Assembly: GCA_047518105.1 (NCBI GenBank)
Contig: JAKZRQ010000190.1
Coordinates: forward strand, 1-10,691
Length of the DNA: 10,691 bases
From: VXYL01 sp047518105
Lineage (GTDB): Bacteria; Pseudomonadota; Gammaproteobacteria; Pseudomonadales; Azotimanducaceae
Reading direction: 5' to 3'
Numbering within the stretch: position 1 is the first letter of the stretch; each line of letters begins with the position of its first letter. The notes under the pieces are model-generated. The model had not been told where the DNA came from, searched no databases, and saw nothing but the letters and a program-made list of their open reading frames with translations. The translations under genes and the position numbers were made by a program. This document shows positions 1 through 6,173 of this stretch, piece after piece.

Positions 1-356
1 ATCACCTCGGCGGCGAGCGCGTGAGCGTCGTTCCCGGGGGCGCCTCGGGAGACCGCCTCGAACGTCGACAGGCGCTCGTCCGCGAATTCCACCCGAAGCC
101 CGAAGCGGTCCCCTAGACGCCTCCCGAACTGTTGGGCACGCACGGACATCGCGCTTGCCGTGCCGTCCATGTTGAGCGGCAGTCCGACCACCAAGACCGT
201 TGGCTGCCACTCGCTGATCAAGCGATCAAGATCCTCCCGCCGCGGCACGCCATCCCGGGCGCCGATGGTGGTCAGGGCGCGAGCAAGGTCCGCCCGGGGT
301 TCGGCGGTCGCGACGCCGATCTGCTTCAAGCCGAAATCGAATACCAGTGCGGTCAT
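1..356 (-). CDS. ruvX: Putative pre-16S rRNA nuclease / Holliday junction resolvase-like protein RuvX (YqgF), 3' end cut by window
   Basis: The visible 118 codons begin MTALVFDFGLKQIGVA, the RNase H-like first strand of the YqgF family with the conserved catalytic Asp in DFG. They continue through VVGLPLNMDGT and DERLST, the two other signature motifs of the family; the Glu of DERLS is an expected metal ligand. Family members mature the 5' end of 16S rRNA in the cytoplasm and were earlier proposed to be resolvases. I chose the ATG at 356 because it gives the usual short N-terminus ahead of the DFG strand; a GGTAGG stretch lies about 12 bases upstream. It follows algH by 58 bases on the same strand and is probably co-transcribed, as in Pseudomonas. 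The C-terminal part lies beyond the left edge. Confidence 0.93.
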   Translation of the reverse strand, partial: MTALVFDFGLKQIGVATAEPRADLARALTTIGARDGVPRREDLDRLISEWQPTVLVVGLPLNMDGTASAMSVRAQQFGRRLGDRFGLRVEFADERLSTFEAVSRGAPGNDAHALAAEV

Positions 357-414
357 GGCATGGACGAACCTACCGATGCGAAACGCTTCGGGGAGCGCTC
401 GCAAAACGGTCGTG

Positions 415-1002
415 TCAAGCCCGACCGCCATCGGACGCAAGCAAGCGCCAGTCGATGCCCAGCTCGCGCGCAACGCAGTCCCGGCGCTGCTCGAAGGGAA
501 CCTCGAACAGCACGTCGTGCGAACTCGGCGCCGTCAGCCAGACGGCGTCCGAGAGTTCGCGCTCCAATTGCCCGGCACCCCATCCGGCGTAGCCCAACGC
601 CAACAGGTACCGATGCGGTCCGCAGTGAGCGGCGATGAGTTCGAGCATCTCGCGGCTGTACGAGATGGTCAGCCCACTCCCTTCGTCGTTGGCCGCTCCC
701 GCCGGCTCGCTGCCCTCGACGCTGACGTCGTCCGTGTGCAGGATGAAACCCTGTTGCGGCTCGACCGGACCACCCGCCACGATCCGTCCCTCGAAGTCGC
801 CTGCCGAGGGCAGTTGCAGTTGGCTCAAGAGCTCCGCGAGGGTGAGTTCGAAAGGGTGATTGACCACCAGGCCTTGGGCGCCCTGCTCGTCGTGGGCCCA
901 GAGGTAGATCACGGCATCGCCGAACACGCTGCCGCGTAGCTTCGGCATGCTGATGAGGAATTGACCAGCCAGGGGATGCACCGAGACTCCTTCTGAACTC
1001 AT
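415..1002 (-). CDS. algH: AlgH/YqgE family protein (UPF0301)
   Basis: The 195-residue product is close to the usual ~187-190 residues of the family. It carries LAGQFLISMPKLRG near the N-terminus, GLVVNHP and GGPVEPQQGFILH in the middle, LALGYAGWGAGQLERE, and the typical ending GIDWRLL. The molecular function is not known; the P. aeruginosa member was named for an effect on alginate gene expression, and the family is commonly encoded beside yqgF. It has no signal peptide or membrane segment and should be cytoplasmic. The ATG at 1002 gives the standard N-terminus just before the LAGQFL strand. No clear Shine-Dalgarno is visible. It lies 53 bases downstream of the TonB gene and upstream of ruvX in an apparent four-gene operon. 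Confidence 0.95.
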   Translation of the reverse strand: MSSEGVSVHPLAGQFLISMPKLRGSVFGDAVIYLWAHDEQGAQGLVVNHPFELTLAELLSQLQLPSAGDFEGRIVAGGPVEPQQGFILHTDDVSVEGSEPAGAANDEGSGLTISYSREMLELIAAHCGPHRYLLALGYAGWGAGQLERELSDAVWLTAPSSHDVLFEVPFEQRRDCVARELGIDWRLLASDGGRA

Positions 1003-1034
1003 TGAGGGTGTGGACCGGACCGGAGTTTACACGC

Positions 1035-1052
1035 CGCCCCGGCTATGGGGCG
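1035..1052 (-). other. Intercistronic hairpin between tonB and algH
   Basis: On the minus strand CGCCCC pairs with GGGGCG across a six-base ATAGCC loop, starting just past the tonB stop codon. No T tract follows, so it is unlikely to be a strong intrinsic terminator. It might instead attenuate or stabilise the upstream message. A TAAACT sequence further toward algH could be a weak -10 element, but no matching -35 is visible. Confidence 0.35.
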
Positions 1053-1055
1053 CTT

Positions 1056-1859
1056 TCAAGGGGCAGGCGTAAAGCGGTTCCGGCGAAACTGCCAAGTCCG
1101 TTCGATCGTCAGGAGGCCCATGGAGTCGCGCATTCGCGGCGGGAAGGGCGAGTAGGGGGCCGCCAGCTTCACGATCCTCACCGCGGCATCGTCGAGTACG
1201 TCGTGGCCGCTCGACTCCAGCACGCGGACATCCGACAAGGTGCCGTCGGACGCGATGGCAACCAGCAGCCGCAGCGTACCGGTCAAACCGTTGACCTGCG
1301 CTTCCCGGGGATAGTTGATGTTTCCGATCCGTTCCACCTTGCGCCGCCACGAATCGAGGTAGTAGTCGACGTCGGCGTTGTGCGCGGGACCATTGTTCGA
1401 TGAGCGCACGCGAGGACGACTCGCCGCCCGGCCGTGGTCGGCGTCCATGGCGGCGATTGCGCGCGCGATCTCCCGAGCGCTTCTGCCCGCGACCGGGCTC
1501 GACGCGTTGTCCGCCGCCGGTTCCGCTGGTTCCTCCCGAGGCAGGGTTGGCCTCGTGGCGGTGCTCTCGATCGATCTGGTCTTGCTCGCCTCAACAGGTC
1601 TCTCCACCGGTGTTCGGGTCCGCGCCCCCGCGCCCTGCTCGAGGGATGCCGGCCGCGTGTGCCGGGACGCCTTCGCATCGCCGGCTGCAAGCCTCAGTTC
1701 CAACGGCGGCGCTGGTTTCACGGATTGCGTTGGCGGGAGGTCGACTACGAGGATCACCGCCGCGTGCATCCCGACCGCGAGCAACACGCAGATGGCGAGT
1801 CGTTGCCGGGGGACGTTGACGGTGGAAGCTGTCAACACCGAGGGCGCCCTCTCGGACAT
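1056..1859 (-). CDS. tonB: TonB-family energy transducer (TonB3-like position)
   Basis: The product has the three-part TonB layout. A single N-terminal membrane anchor (about residues 21-39) contains GMHAAVIL, whose His32 sits where the functionally critical His20 of E. coli TonB lies. A low-complexity Pro/Ala/Arg/Glu periplasmic linker follows (about 40-155). The C-terminal domain (about 170-265) has YLDSWRRKVERIGNINYP, GTLRLLVAIASDG and SSGHDVLDDAAVR, typical of the TonB fold. It would couple the proton motive force, with ExbB/ExbD, to outer-membrane proteins. No exbB, exbD or receptor gene is nearby. In P. aeruginosa the gene in this gshB-linked position is tonB3, which is linked to twitching motility, so a role at the pilus or envelope is possible. 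I prefer the ATG at 1859; an in-frame GTG at 1886 would add nine residues. Neither has a good Shine-Dalgarno. Confidence 0.9.
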   Translation of the reverse strand: MSERAPSVLTASTVNVPRQRLAICVLLAVGMHAAVILVVDLPPTQSVKPAPPLELRLAAGDAKASRHTRPASLEQGAGARTRTPVERPVEASKTRSIESTATRPTLPREEPAEPAADNASSPVAGRSAREIARAIAAMDADHGRAASRPRVRSSNNGPAHNADVDYYLDSWRRKVERIGNINYPREAQVNGLTGTLRLLVAIASDGTLSDVRVLESSGHDVLDDAAVRIVKLAAPYSPFPPRMRDSMGLLTIERTWQFRRNRFTPAP

Positions 1860-1905
1860 GGACTTGGCCGGGAGTGCGCGATCCACGTTGCGACATTCGG
1901 CGAGT

Positions 1906-2877
1906 TCAAGAACCGAGCCCCCGCGCGAGCGCGTCGAGCAGATCCCCGGCGATGTCCAAGCCGAATTGGCGGTCGAGTTCGCGGATGCAGGTTGGGCAGG
2001 TGACGTTGACCTCCGTCAGGTAGTCGCCTATCACGTCGATGCCGACGAAACGCAGGCCTCGTTCGCGCAGTTCCGGACCGAGCCGGGCGGCGATGGCGGC
2101 GTCGCGCGGACCCAAGGGCACGCCGACGCCCTCGCCGCCGGCGGCGAGGTTGCCCCGGGTCTCGCCGAGCTGGGGAATGCGGGCCAGCGCATAGGGTACG
2201 GGTTCGCCGTCGATCATGAGTATGCGCTTGTCTCCCGCGCTGATCTCCGGGATGAACTTCTGCGCCATCACGGGGCTCGCCCCGTCGTCGGTGAGCGTCT
2301 CGAGGATCACCCGGAGGTTCGGATCGTCCCGACGTGCGCGGAAAATGCTCTTCCCCCCCATGCCGTCGAGTTTCTTGAACACCACGTCGCCGTGCTCGGC
2401 GTGGAAGTCCAAGAGGAGATCCTGGCGCGCCGCCACGATCAGCGGCGGCGTGCAGTCCGGAAAGCGGGTGGCATAGAACTTCTCGTTGCAGTCGCGCAGG
2501 CTCTTGGGGTCGTTGACCACGCACGCGCCTTCGTCCTGGGCGCGTTCGAGGGCATAGGTGGCGTAGACGTACTCCATGTCGAAGGGGGGATCCTTGCGCA
2601 TCATGACGAGGTCGATATCGGCAAGCGCGACCCGGAATTCGTCTGCGAGCCGGTAGTAGTCGGGACCCGCGGCGTCGAGATCGCTCATGGCCGTCGCGTT
2701 GAGCGTCAGATCCCGTGACCATCCCTCGATCCGGCCCCGCCGCAGGGCGAGATCGCGAGTCTCCAGCACGGAAGTGCGCCATCCCCGCCGCTGCGCTGCG
2801 CGGATCATGGCCACGGTGGAGTCCTTCTTGACGTTCAGGGTCGCGATGGGGTCCATCACGAAGGCGATGTGAACCAT
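1906..2877 (-). CDS. gshB: Glutathione synthetase
   Basis: This ATP-grasp ligase joins gamma-glutamylcysteine to glycine, the last step of glutathione synthesis, in the cytoplasm. The 323-residue protein aligns along its length with E. coli GshB (316 residues): MDPIATLNVKKDST at the start, MRKDPPFDMEYVYATY, SLRDCNEKFYATRF, KLDGMGGKSIFR (ATP-grasp), IDGEPVPYALARIP, ETRGNLAAGGEG and VNVTCPTCIRE near the end. The last motif has Cys where E. coli has Ser (NVTSPTC). The reading frame is open up to 2946, but the ATG at 2877 gives the normal N-terminus two residues before the first beta strand. It is the first gene of the gshB-tonB-algH-ruvX set, 46 bases ahead of tonB, and divergent from the Hpt-like gene. 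gshA is not in the window. Confidence 0.97.
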   Translation of the reverse strand: MVHIAFVMDPIATLNVKKDSTVAMIRAAQRRGWRTSVLETRDLALRRGRIEGWSRDLTLNATAMSDLDAAGPDYYRLADEFRVALADIDLVMMRKDPPFDMEYVYATYALERAQDEGACVVNDPKSLRDCNEKFYATRFPDCTPPLIVAARQDLLLDFHAEHGDVVFKKLDGMGGKSIFRARRDDPNLRVILETLTDDGASPVMAQKFIPEISAGDKRILMIDGEPVPYALARIPQLGETRGNLAAGGEGVGVPLGPRDAAIAARLGPELRERGLRFVGIDVIGDYLTEVNVTCPTCIRELDRQFGLDIAGDLLDALARGLGS

Positions 2878-2905
2878 GGTCTCGGACCGCGTCTTCGGCC
2901 CACCA

Positions 2906-2934
2906 AAGGTAGCGGGGATGGCAACCGCCGACAA
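2906..2934 (-). promoter_or_regulatory. Possible sigma70-type promoter for gshB operon
   Basis: On the minus strand TTGTCG (2934-2929) and TACCTT (2911-2906) are separated by 17 bases, which would start transcription about 25-30 bases ahead of the gshB ATG. The -35 matches consensus at 4 of 6 positions and the -10 at 3 of 6. The spacing and position are right but the match is weak. Confidence 0.3.
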
Positions 2935-2994
2935 GGCGCGCGACAACGCCCACGCTTCCTCGCCGATTCGTTTCGTGGAACCGTCCCGAGTGCG

Positions 2995-3000
2995 TACACT
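2995..3000 (+). promoter_or_regulatory. Possible -10 element for the Hpt-like gene
   Basis: TACACT (4 of 6 to consensus) would start transcription near 3007, about 68 bases ahead of the ATG at 3075. The -35 region 17 bases upstream (TTCGTG) is poor, so an activator or a different start is possible. If used, the GAGAATGC dyad at 3030-3048 would lie in the 5' leader of the message. Confidence 0.3.
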
Positions 3001-3023
3001 TGGGTATCAGTGCGGCTGACGGC

Positions 3024-3048
3024 GCGTTCGAGAATGCTCCGCATTCTC
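3024..3048 (+). repeat. Dispersed palindromic repeat, solitary copy
   Basis: GAGAATGC (3030-3037) and GCATTCTC (3041-3048) form a perfect 8-base inverted repeat around TCC, preceded by GCGTTC. The 25-base block matches the minus strand at 10165-10141 at 24 of 25 positions; the only difference is in the three-base loop. It lies between the proposed promoter and the start codon of the Hpt-like gene, in the same sense orientation as the copies ahead of the cyclo-ligase gene. It could be an RNA hairpin in the leader, a protein-binding dyad or a REP-like repeat. Confidence 0.8.
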
Positions 3049-3074
3049 CCGAGTGTTCGGAACGTGGCTCAGGT

Positions 3075-3800
3075 ATGGATCGGAGCGATAGGGAGACCGT
3101 GATCGTGGCACATCTCCGCGATAGCCTGCTGGCGACCAGGGATGCGCTTGCGCCGATCCTGGAGCGATGGCGTGCCGATCCGGCCGATAGGGAGGCGCTG
3201 GCCGGGGTTCGCGCCGAGTTCCTTGTGTTGCAGGCCGCCACCGCCCACCTCGGCGCGGCGCGAGTCGCCGAACTGACACGGCCGGTGTCGAACCTGCTCG
3301 ACCGCCTGCGCGAAGGTACCCTCGGACCATCGGCAGACGCGGTGGCGCTGGTAGGCGATGCGACCGCTTGGCTGGACGACTGCGGCGCCTTGGCGGACGG
3401 GATCGGAACCTTTGACGGTTCGCGGTTAGGCGCGCTCGTAGAACGGATCGACGCCTTCGCATCGGGCCTGGCCGAACTCGATTTCGACCGTTGCGAGACG
3501 TTGCCCGTCACCCCCAATGAACCCCCGCTGTTGACGGTGCGCGACGACGGTGCCCGCGTGACGCCAGGTTCGTTCGACTCGGAACCGTCCGCGGATGCGC
3601 TGGCGCAAGGACTCCTGCCCGTGGTCGAGGCGCTGCAAGCCGTCGTTGATCGGTTCCGGACACAGCTCGAGTCATTGGAGGCCGTTGCCCAAGACACCCC
3701 CGATACAGGCGGGAAACTGCGTCGCCTCGCCGAAGCGCTCTACGGAACCGCAGACCAGATCGAGCGATTGAAGGACACGTTGTCGGGTTTGGAACGCTAG
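3075..3800 (+). CDS. Degenerate Hpt-domain protein, ChpA/FimL-like
   Basis: This 241-residue protein has no signal peptide or membrane segment. Residues about 12-95 resemble an Hpt domain of the ChpA type: WRADPADREALAGVRAEF, then FLVLQAATAHLGA where ChpA-type domains read roughly FHTLKGSGRMVGA, then VAELTRPVSNLLDRLREGTL. The phospho-accepting His position is Leu50, and the Lys and Gly-Ser that follow are Gln53, Ala54 and Ala55, so phosphotransfer at this site is not expected. P. aeruginosa FimL is a known protein that resembles ChpA but lacks such His residues. Residues 100-190 are not recognised; about 195-241 are helical and possibly coiled-coil. The divergent neighbour is gshB, where Pseudomonas has pilGHIJK-chpA. 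I chose ATG 3075; an in-frame TTG at 3000 would read through the upstream palindrome. The family assignment is from motif resemblance and is moderate. Confidence 0.72.
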   Translation: MDRSDRETVIVAHLRDSLLATRDALAPILERWRADPADREALAGVRAEFLVLQAATAHLGAARVAELTRPVSNLLDRLREGTLGPSADAVALVGDATAWLDDCGALADGIGTFDGSRLGALVERIDAFASGLAELDFDRCETLPVTPNEPPLLTVRDDGARVTPGSFDSEPSADALAQGLLPVVEALQAVVDRFRTQLESLEAVAQDTPDTGGKLRRLAEALYGTADQIERLKDTLSGLER

Positions 3801-3835
3801 CGCGTCTCGAAATACGAGCGCGTCTCGGAATACGA
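3800..3835 (+). repeat. Two tandem 18-bp direct repeats at the 3' end of the Hpt-like gene
   Basis: GCGCGTCTCGAAATACGA is followed immediately by GCGCGTCTCGGAATACGA, differing at one base; the first copy starts on the last base of the TAG stop codon. Each copy contains CTCG and CGAG flanking AAATA or GAATA, a short dyad. Function is unknown. Confidence 0.8.
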
Positions 3836-3990
3836 GCCGTACAAGAGCGCTACCCACCGGTGTTCGTATGCAACCCAAGTGTCAACATTCGGCATGCTCA
3901 AGGATTCTAGCGCGGGCCGCTATGTGGCGGCGGCGCCTCGCGGTGCGAGTGCGCGCCCTGACGGGCGCGCTCAAGGATCTAGCGGGGCGT
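3801..3990. other. Convergent intergenic region, repeat-rich, no gene seen
   Basis: The 190 bases between the stop codons of the Hpt-like gene and metF hold the 18-bp tandem pair, two copies of a GCTCAAGGAT(T)CTAGCG direct repeat (about 3896-3912 and 3969-3984, one base length difference, 73 bases apart), a CTCGC-GGT-GCGAG mini-hairpin (3937-3949) and the strong hairpin at 3951-3970. I see no convincing coding region. Confidence 0.6.
3951..3970. terminator. Strong GC hairpin between convergent genes, probable transcription end
   Basis: GCGCGCCC pairs perfectly with GGGCGCGC across a TGAC loop. It lies 20 bases past the metF stop and 150 bases past the Hpt-like stop. It lacks a T tract on either strand, so it is not a textbook intrinsic terminator, but its place between two converging genes suggests it ends or protects transcripts from both sides. 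Confidence 0.5.
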
Positions 3991-4830
3991 TCAGTCCCGT
4001 AGGGCCTGGAGCCCGAGATTCCGGGCAACCGCTGCCGTCGGCGGGGCCTTGTTCAAGGTGTAGAAGTGGATCCCCGGTGCGCCGCCGGCGATCAGACGCT
4101 CGCAGAGCGCCGTCACCACATCGCGTCCGAAGGCGCGCAACGCCTGGTCGTCGCCGGCGAGTTCGTTGAGACGCATCCTCAACCAGCGCGGGATGTCCAC
4201 ACCGGCTTTGCGGGAGAACTGCAGTAGGGTCGCGACGTTGGTAATCGGCATGATCCCCGGCACGATCGGCACGTGGATGCCGCTAGCGGCGCAGCGGTCG
4301 CGGAAATGGAAGAATGCGTCGGCGTTGTAGAAGTACTGGGTGATGCAGCCGTCGGCCCCGGCATCGACCTTGCGCTTCAGGTAGCCGATGTCGGCCTCGG
4401 CGGAGGGCGCATCGGGATGCACCTCGGGATACGCGGCGACTTCGACCGCCAGCGGCGCCTCGATGCGGGCACGCAACAACTTCACCAGTTCCTCCGCGTG
4501 ACGGACCTGTCTCCTCGGGCCGACTCCCGAAGGGACGTCGCCGCGCAAAGCCACCACGCGGTCCACGCCGAGTCGGGTGTAGTCGCCGACGAAGGCCACC
4601 AGGCCGTCTTCGTCGTCGCTGCCCCAGGATAGATGCGGCGCCGCATTGAAGCCTGCCTCGCGCAGGCGGGCCACGATGGCGAAGGTGCCCTCGCGGGTCG
4701 AACCGCCCGCGCCGTAGGTGACGGAGTAGAACGCGGGGGCGAATTCGGCGAGTTGCGTTGCGGTCCGGACCAGGCTGGTCCTGCCCCGCTCCGTGCGTGG
4801 GGGAAAAAACTCGAAGCTGATCTGGGACAT
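3991..4830 (-). CDS. metF: 5,10-methylenetetrahydrofolate reductase
   Basis: This FAD enzyme reduces 5,10-methylene-THF to 5-methyl-THF, the methyl donor for methionine synthesis. The 279-residue protein begins MSQISFEFFPP, containing the catalytic Glu (Glu7, equivalent to E. coli Glu28). It continues with FYSVTYGAGGSTR, ALRGDVP (Asp98, matching the flavin-contacting Asp120 of E. coli), GADGCITQYFYNADAFFHF, PIVPGIMPITN and the C-terminal GIHFYTLNKA. It is slightly shorter than usual (about 290-300) because of a short N-terminus. The ATG at 4830 is fixed by the SFEFFPP motif; the frame stays open upstream but that stretch is metK antisense to nothing useful. It lies 14 bases downstream of metK on the same strand with no visible Shine-Dalgarno, so the two are likely one transcript that supplies methyl groups and uses them. 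Confidence 0.97.
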   Translation of the reverse strand: MSQISFEFFPPRTERGRTSLVRTATQLAEFAPAFYSVTYGAGGSTREGTFAIVARLREAGFNAAPHLSWGSDDEDGLVAFVGDYTRLGVDRVVALRGDVPSGVGPRRQVRHAEELVKLLRARIEAPLAVEVAAYPEVHPDAPSAEADIGYLKRKVDAGADGCITQYFYNADAFFHFRDRCAASGIHVPIVPGIMPITNVATLLQFSRKAGVDIPRWLRMRLNELAGDDQALRAFGRDVVTALCERLIAGGAPGIHFYTLNKAPPTAAVARNLGLQALRD

Positions 4831-4844
4831 TGGGCGCGGGGCGC

Positions 4845-6008
4845 TTACGCGCCGTTGGCGGCGTCGCGAAGATCGTCCGCCCTGTCCGTTCGCTCCCAAG
4901 TAAAGGTCTCTTCCTCGCGACCGAAGTGCCCGTAGGCGGCGGTCGGCCGGTAGATGGGTCGTTTCAGGTCCAGCATGTCGATCAGGCCGCGGGGCTTCAA
5001 GTCGAAGCATGCATGGATCAATTGCACGATTCTCGCCTCGGATACGGTGCCGGTGCCGAAGGTGTTGACGCTGACCGAGGTCGGATCCGCAGTGCCGATG
5101 GCGTAGCTGACCTGGATCTCGCAGCGCTTCGCCAGTTCGGCGGCGACGATGTTCTTGGCGACGTAGCGCCCGGCATAGGCGGCGGACCGGTCCACCTTGG
5201 ACGGATCCTTCCCCGAAAAGGCGCCGCCGCCATGGCGTGCCATCCCGCCGTAGGTGTCGACGATGATCTTGCGTCCGGTCAATCCGCAATCGGCCACGGG
5301 GCCGCCGGTTTCGAACCGTCCGGCGGGATTGATGAGCACTCTCGTCTCGGCGGTGATCCAGTTCCCGGGTACCACCGGCTTGATGATCTCCTCCATTACC
5401 GCTTCGTGCAGCGTGGCGTTGTCCACGGACGGGGAGTGTTGCGTGGAGACGACGATGGTGTCCACGGCCACGGGGGCGCCCGTGGCGTCGTAGCGAAGGG
5501 TCAGTTGGCTCTTGGCGTCGGGACGGAGAAAGTCCACCCGGGTGCGTCGGACATCCGCGTGGCGGCGCATGAGCCGGTGGGCGAAGGTGATGGGCGCCGG
5601 CATCAGCACGTCGGTTTCGTCGGTGGCGTAGCCGAACATCAGCCCCTGGTCGCCGGCCCCCTGTTCGTGGTCCGCCGTCTCGTCCACGCCGTGGGCGATC
5701 TCGGCGGACTGCTGGCCCAAAGCGTTCAGCACCCGAGCGGCGGCGAGATCGTAGCCGCTCGCGGGATCCCCGTAGCCGATGTCGTCGATCACGCTGCGCG
5801 CCAAGGCGTCGATGTCCACCTGCGCGCGCGAACGGAACTCGCCGGCCACCACCACGAGCTCGTCCTTGAGCAAGACCTCGCAGGCAACCCTGGATTCCGG
5901 ATCCTCGGCCAGCATGGCGTCGAGCACGGCGTCGGAAATCTGGTCGGCCATCTTGTCGGGATGGCCTTCCGATACCGACTCGGAAGTAAAAACCGAGTAG
6001 TCAGACAT
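4845..6008 (-). CDS. metK: S-adenosylmethionine synthetase
   Basis: MetK makes S-adenosylmethionine from ATP and methionine in the cytoplasm. The 387-residue product has the family length and motifs: FTSESVSEGHPDK at the start (His16 and Asp18 of the ATP/methionine site), GAGDQGLMFGYATDE (signature 1), GGGAFSGKDPSKVDRSAAY (the P-loop-like signature 2), then YAIGTADPTSVSV and the C-terminal IYRPTAAYGHFGR. The ATG at 6008 gives the standard N-terminus; reading frame continues upstream without family similarity. It is first in a metK-metF pair and is divergent from pgk. In many proteobacteria ahcY lies between metK and metF; it is absent here. No riboswitch fits, because the proposed leader is only about 30 bases. 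Confidence 0.98.
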   Translation of the reverse strand: MSDYSVFTSESVSEGHPDKMADQISDAVLDAMLAEDPESRVACEVLLKDELVVVAGEFRSRAQVDIDALARSVIDDIGYGDPASGYDLAAARVLNALGQQSAEIAHGVDETADHEQGAGDQGLMFGYATDETDVLMPAPITFAHRLMRRHADVRRTRVDFLRPDAKSQLTLRYDATGAPVAVDTIVVSTQHSPSVDNATLHEAVMEEIIKPVVPGNWITAETRVLINPAGRFETGGPVADCGLTGRKIIVDTYGGMARHGGGAFSGKDPSKVDRSAAYAGRYVAKNIVAAELAKRCEIQVSYAIGTADPTSVSVNTFGTGTVSEARIVQLIHACFDLKPRGLIDMLDLKRPIYRPTAAYGHFGREEETFTWERTDRADDLRDAANGA

Positions 6009-6046
6009 GTTTGCGATCTTGCGCTCGACTAGCATGTGGGGCGCGC

Positions 6047-6074
6047 ATTGTACCTTTGAATCCGAATCCCTCAA
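6047..6074 (-). promoter_or_regulatory. Sigma70-type promoter of metK-metF
   Basis: On the minus strand TTGAGG (6074-6069) and TACAAT (6052-6047) are separated by 16 bases. The -10 matches consensus at 5 of 6 positions and the -35 at 4 of 6. Transcription would start near 6040, giving a leader of about 30 bases ahead of the metK ATG. No clear MetJ-type AGACGTCT box was seen nearby. Confidence 0.6.
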
Positions 6075-6135
6075 TCCACCCGCCACGTCCTTGCCCGAGG
6101 CGCGCAGGACTGCCCCGGGCTCGGCCACAAGCCGA

Positions 6136-6166
6136 TTGCCGTCGCGGGCCGGCAGTCTGATACGCT
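6136..6166 (+). promoter_or_regulatory. Possible promoter for pgk, giving a near-leaderless message
   Basis: TTGCCG (6136-6141) lies 19 bases before an extended-type TGA-TACGCT (6158-6166). The -10 hexamer matches consensus at only 3 of 6, though it has the upstream TG. If used, transcription would begin within a few bases of the pgk ATG at 6174, which would explain the missing Shine-Dalgarno. Weak evidence. Confidence 0.3.
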
Positions 6167-6173
6167 CGATGGC

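Noticed and set aside
1378..2718. Long open frame on the plus strand opposite gshB and tonB
   Set aside because: It runs antisense to two strongly recognised genes, has no protein motif, and is the kind of open frame expected in GC-rich DNA.
1832..3697. Very long open frame on the minus strand across gshB and the Hpt-like gene
   Set aside because: It is Arg/Ser/Pro-rich, spans a divergent promoter region and overlaps gshB in another frame; no domain is recognisable.
4830..6032. Open frame antisense to metK
   Set aside because: His/Gly/Val-rich shadow of a certain gene, with no independent evidence.
6009..6173. SAM-responsive riboswitch upstream of metK
   Set aside because: The best promoter leaves a leader of about 30 bases, too short for known SAM riboswitches, and no matching structure was seen.
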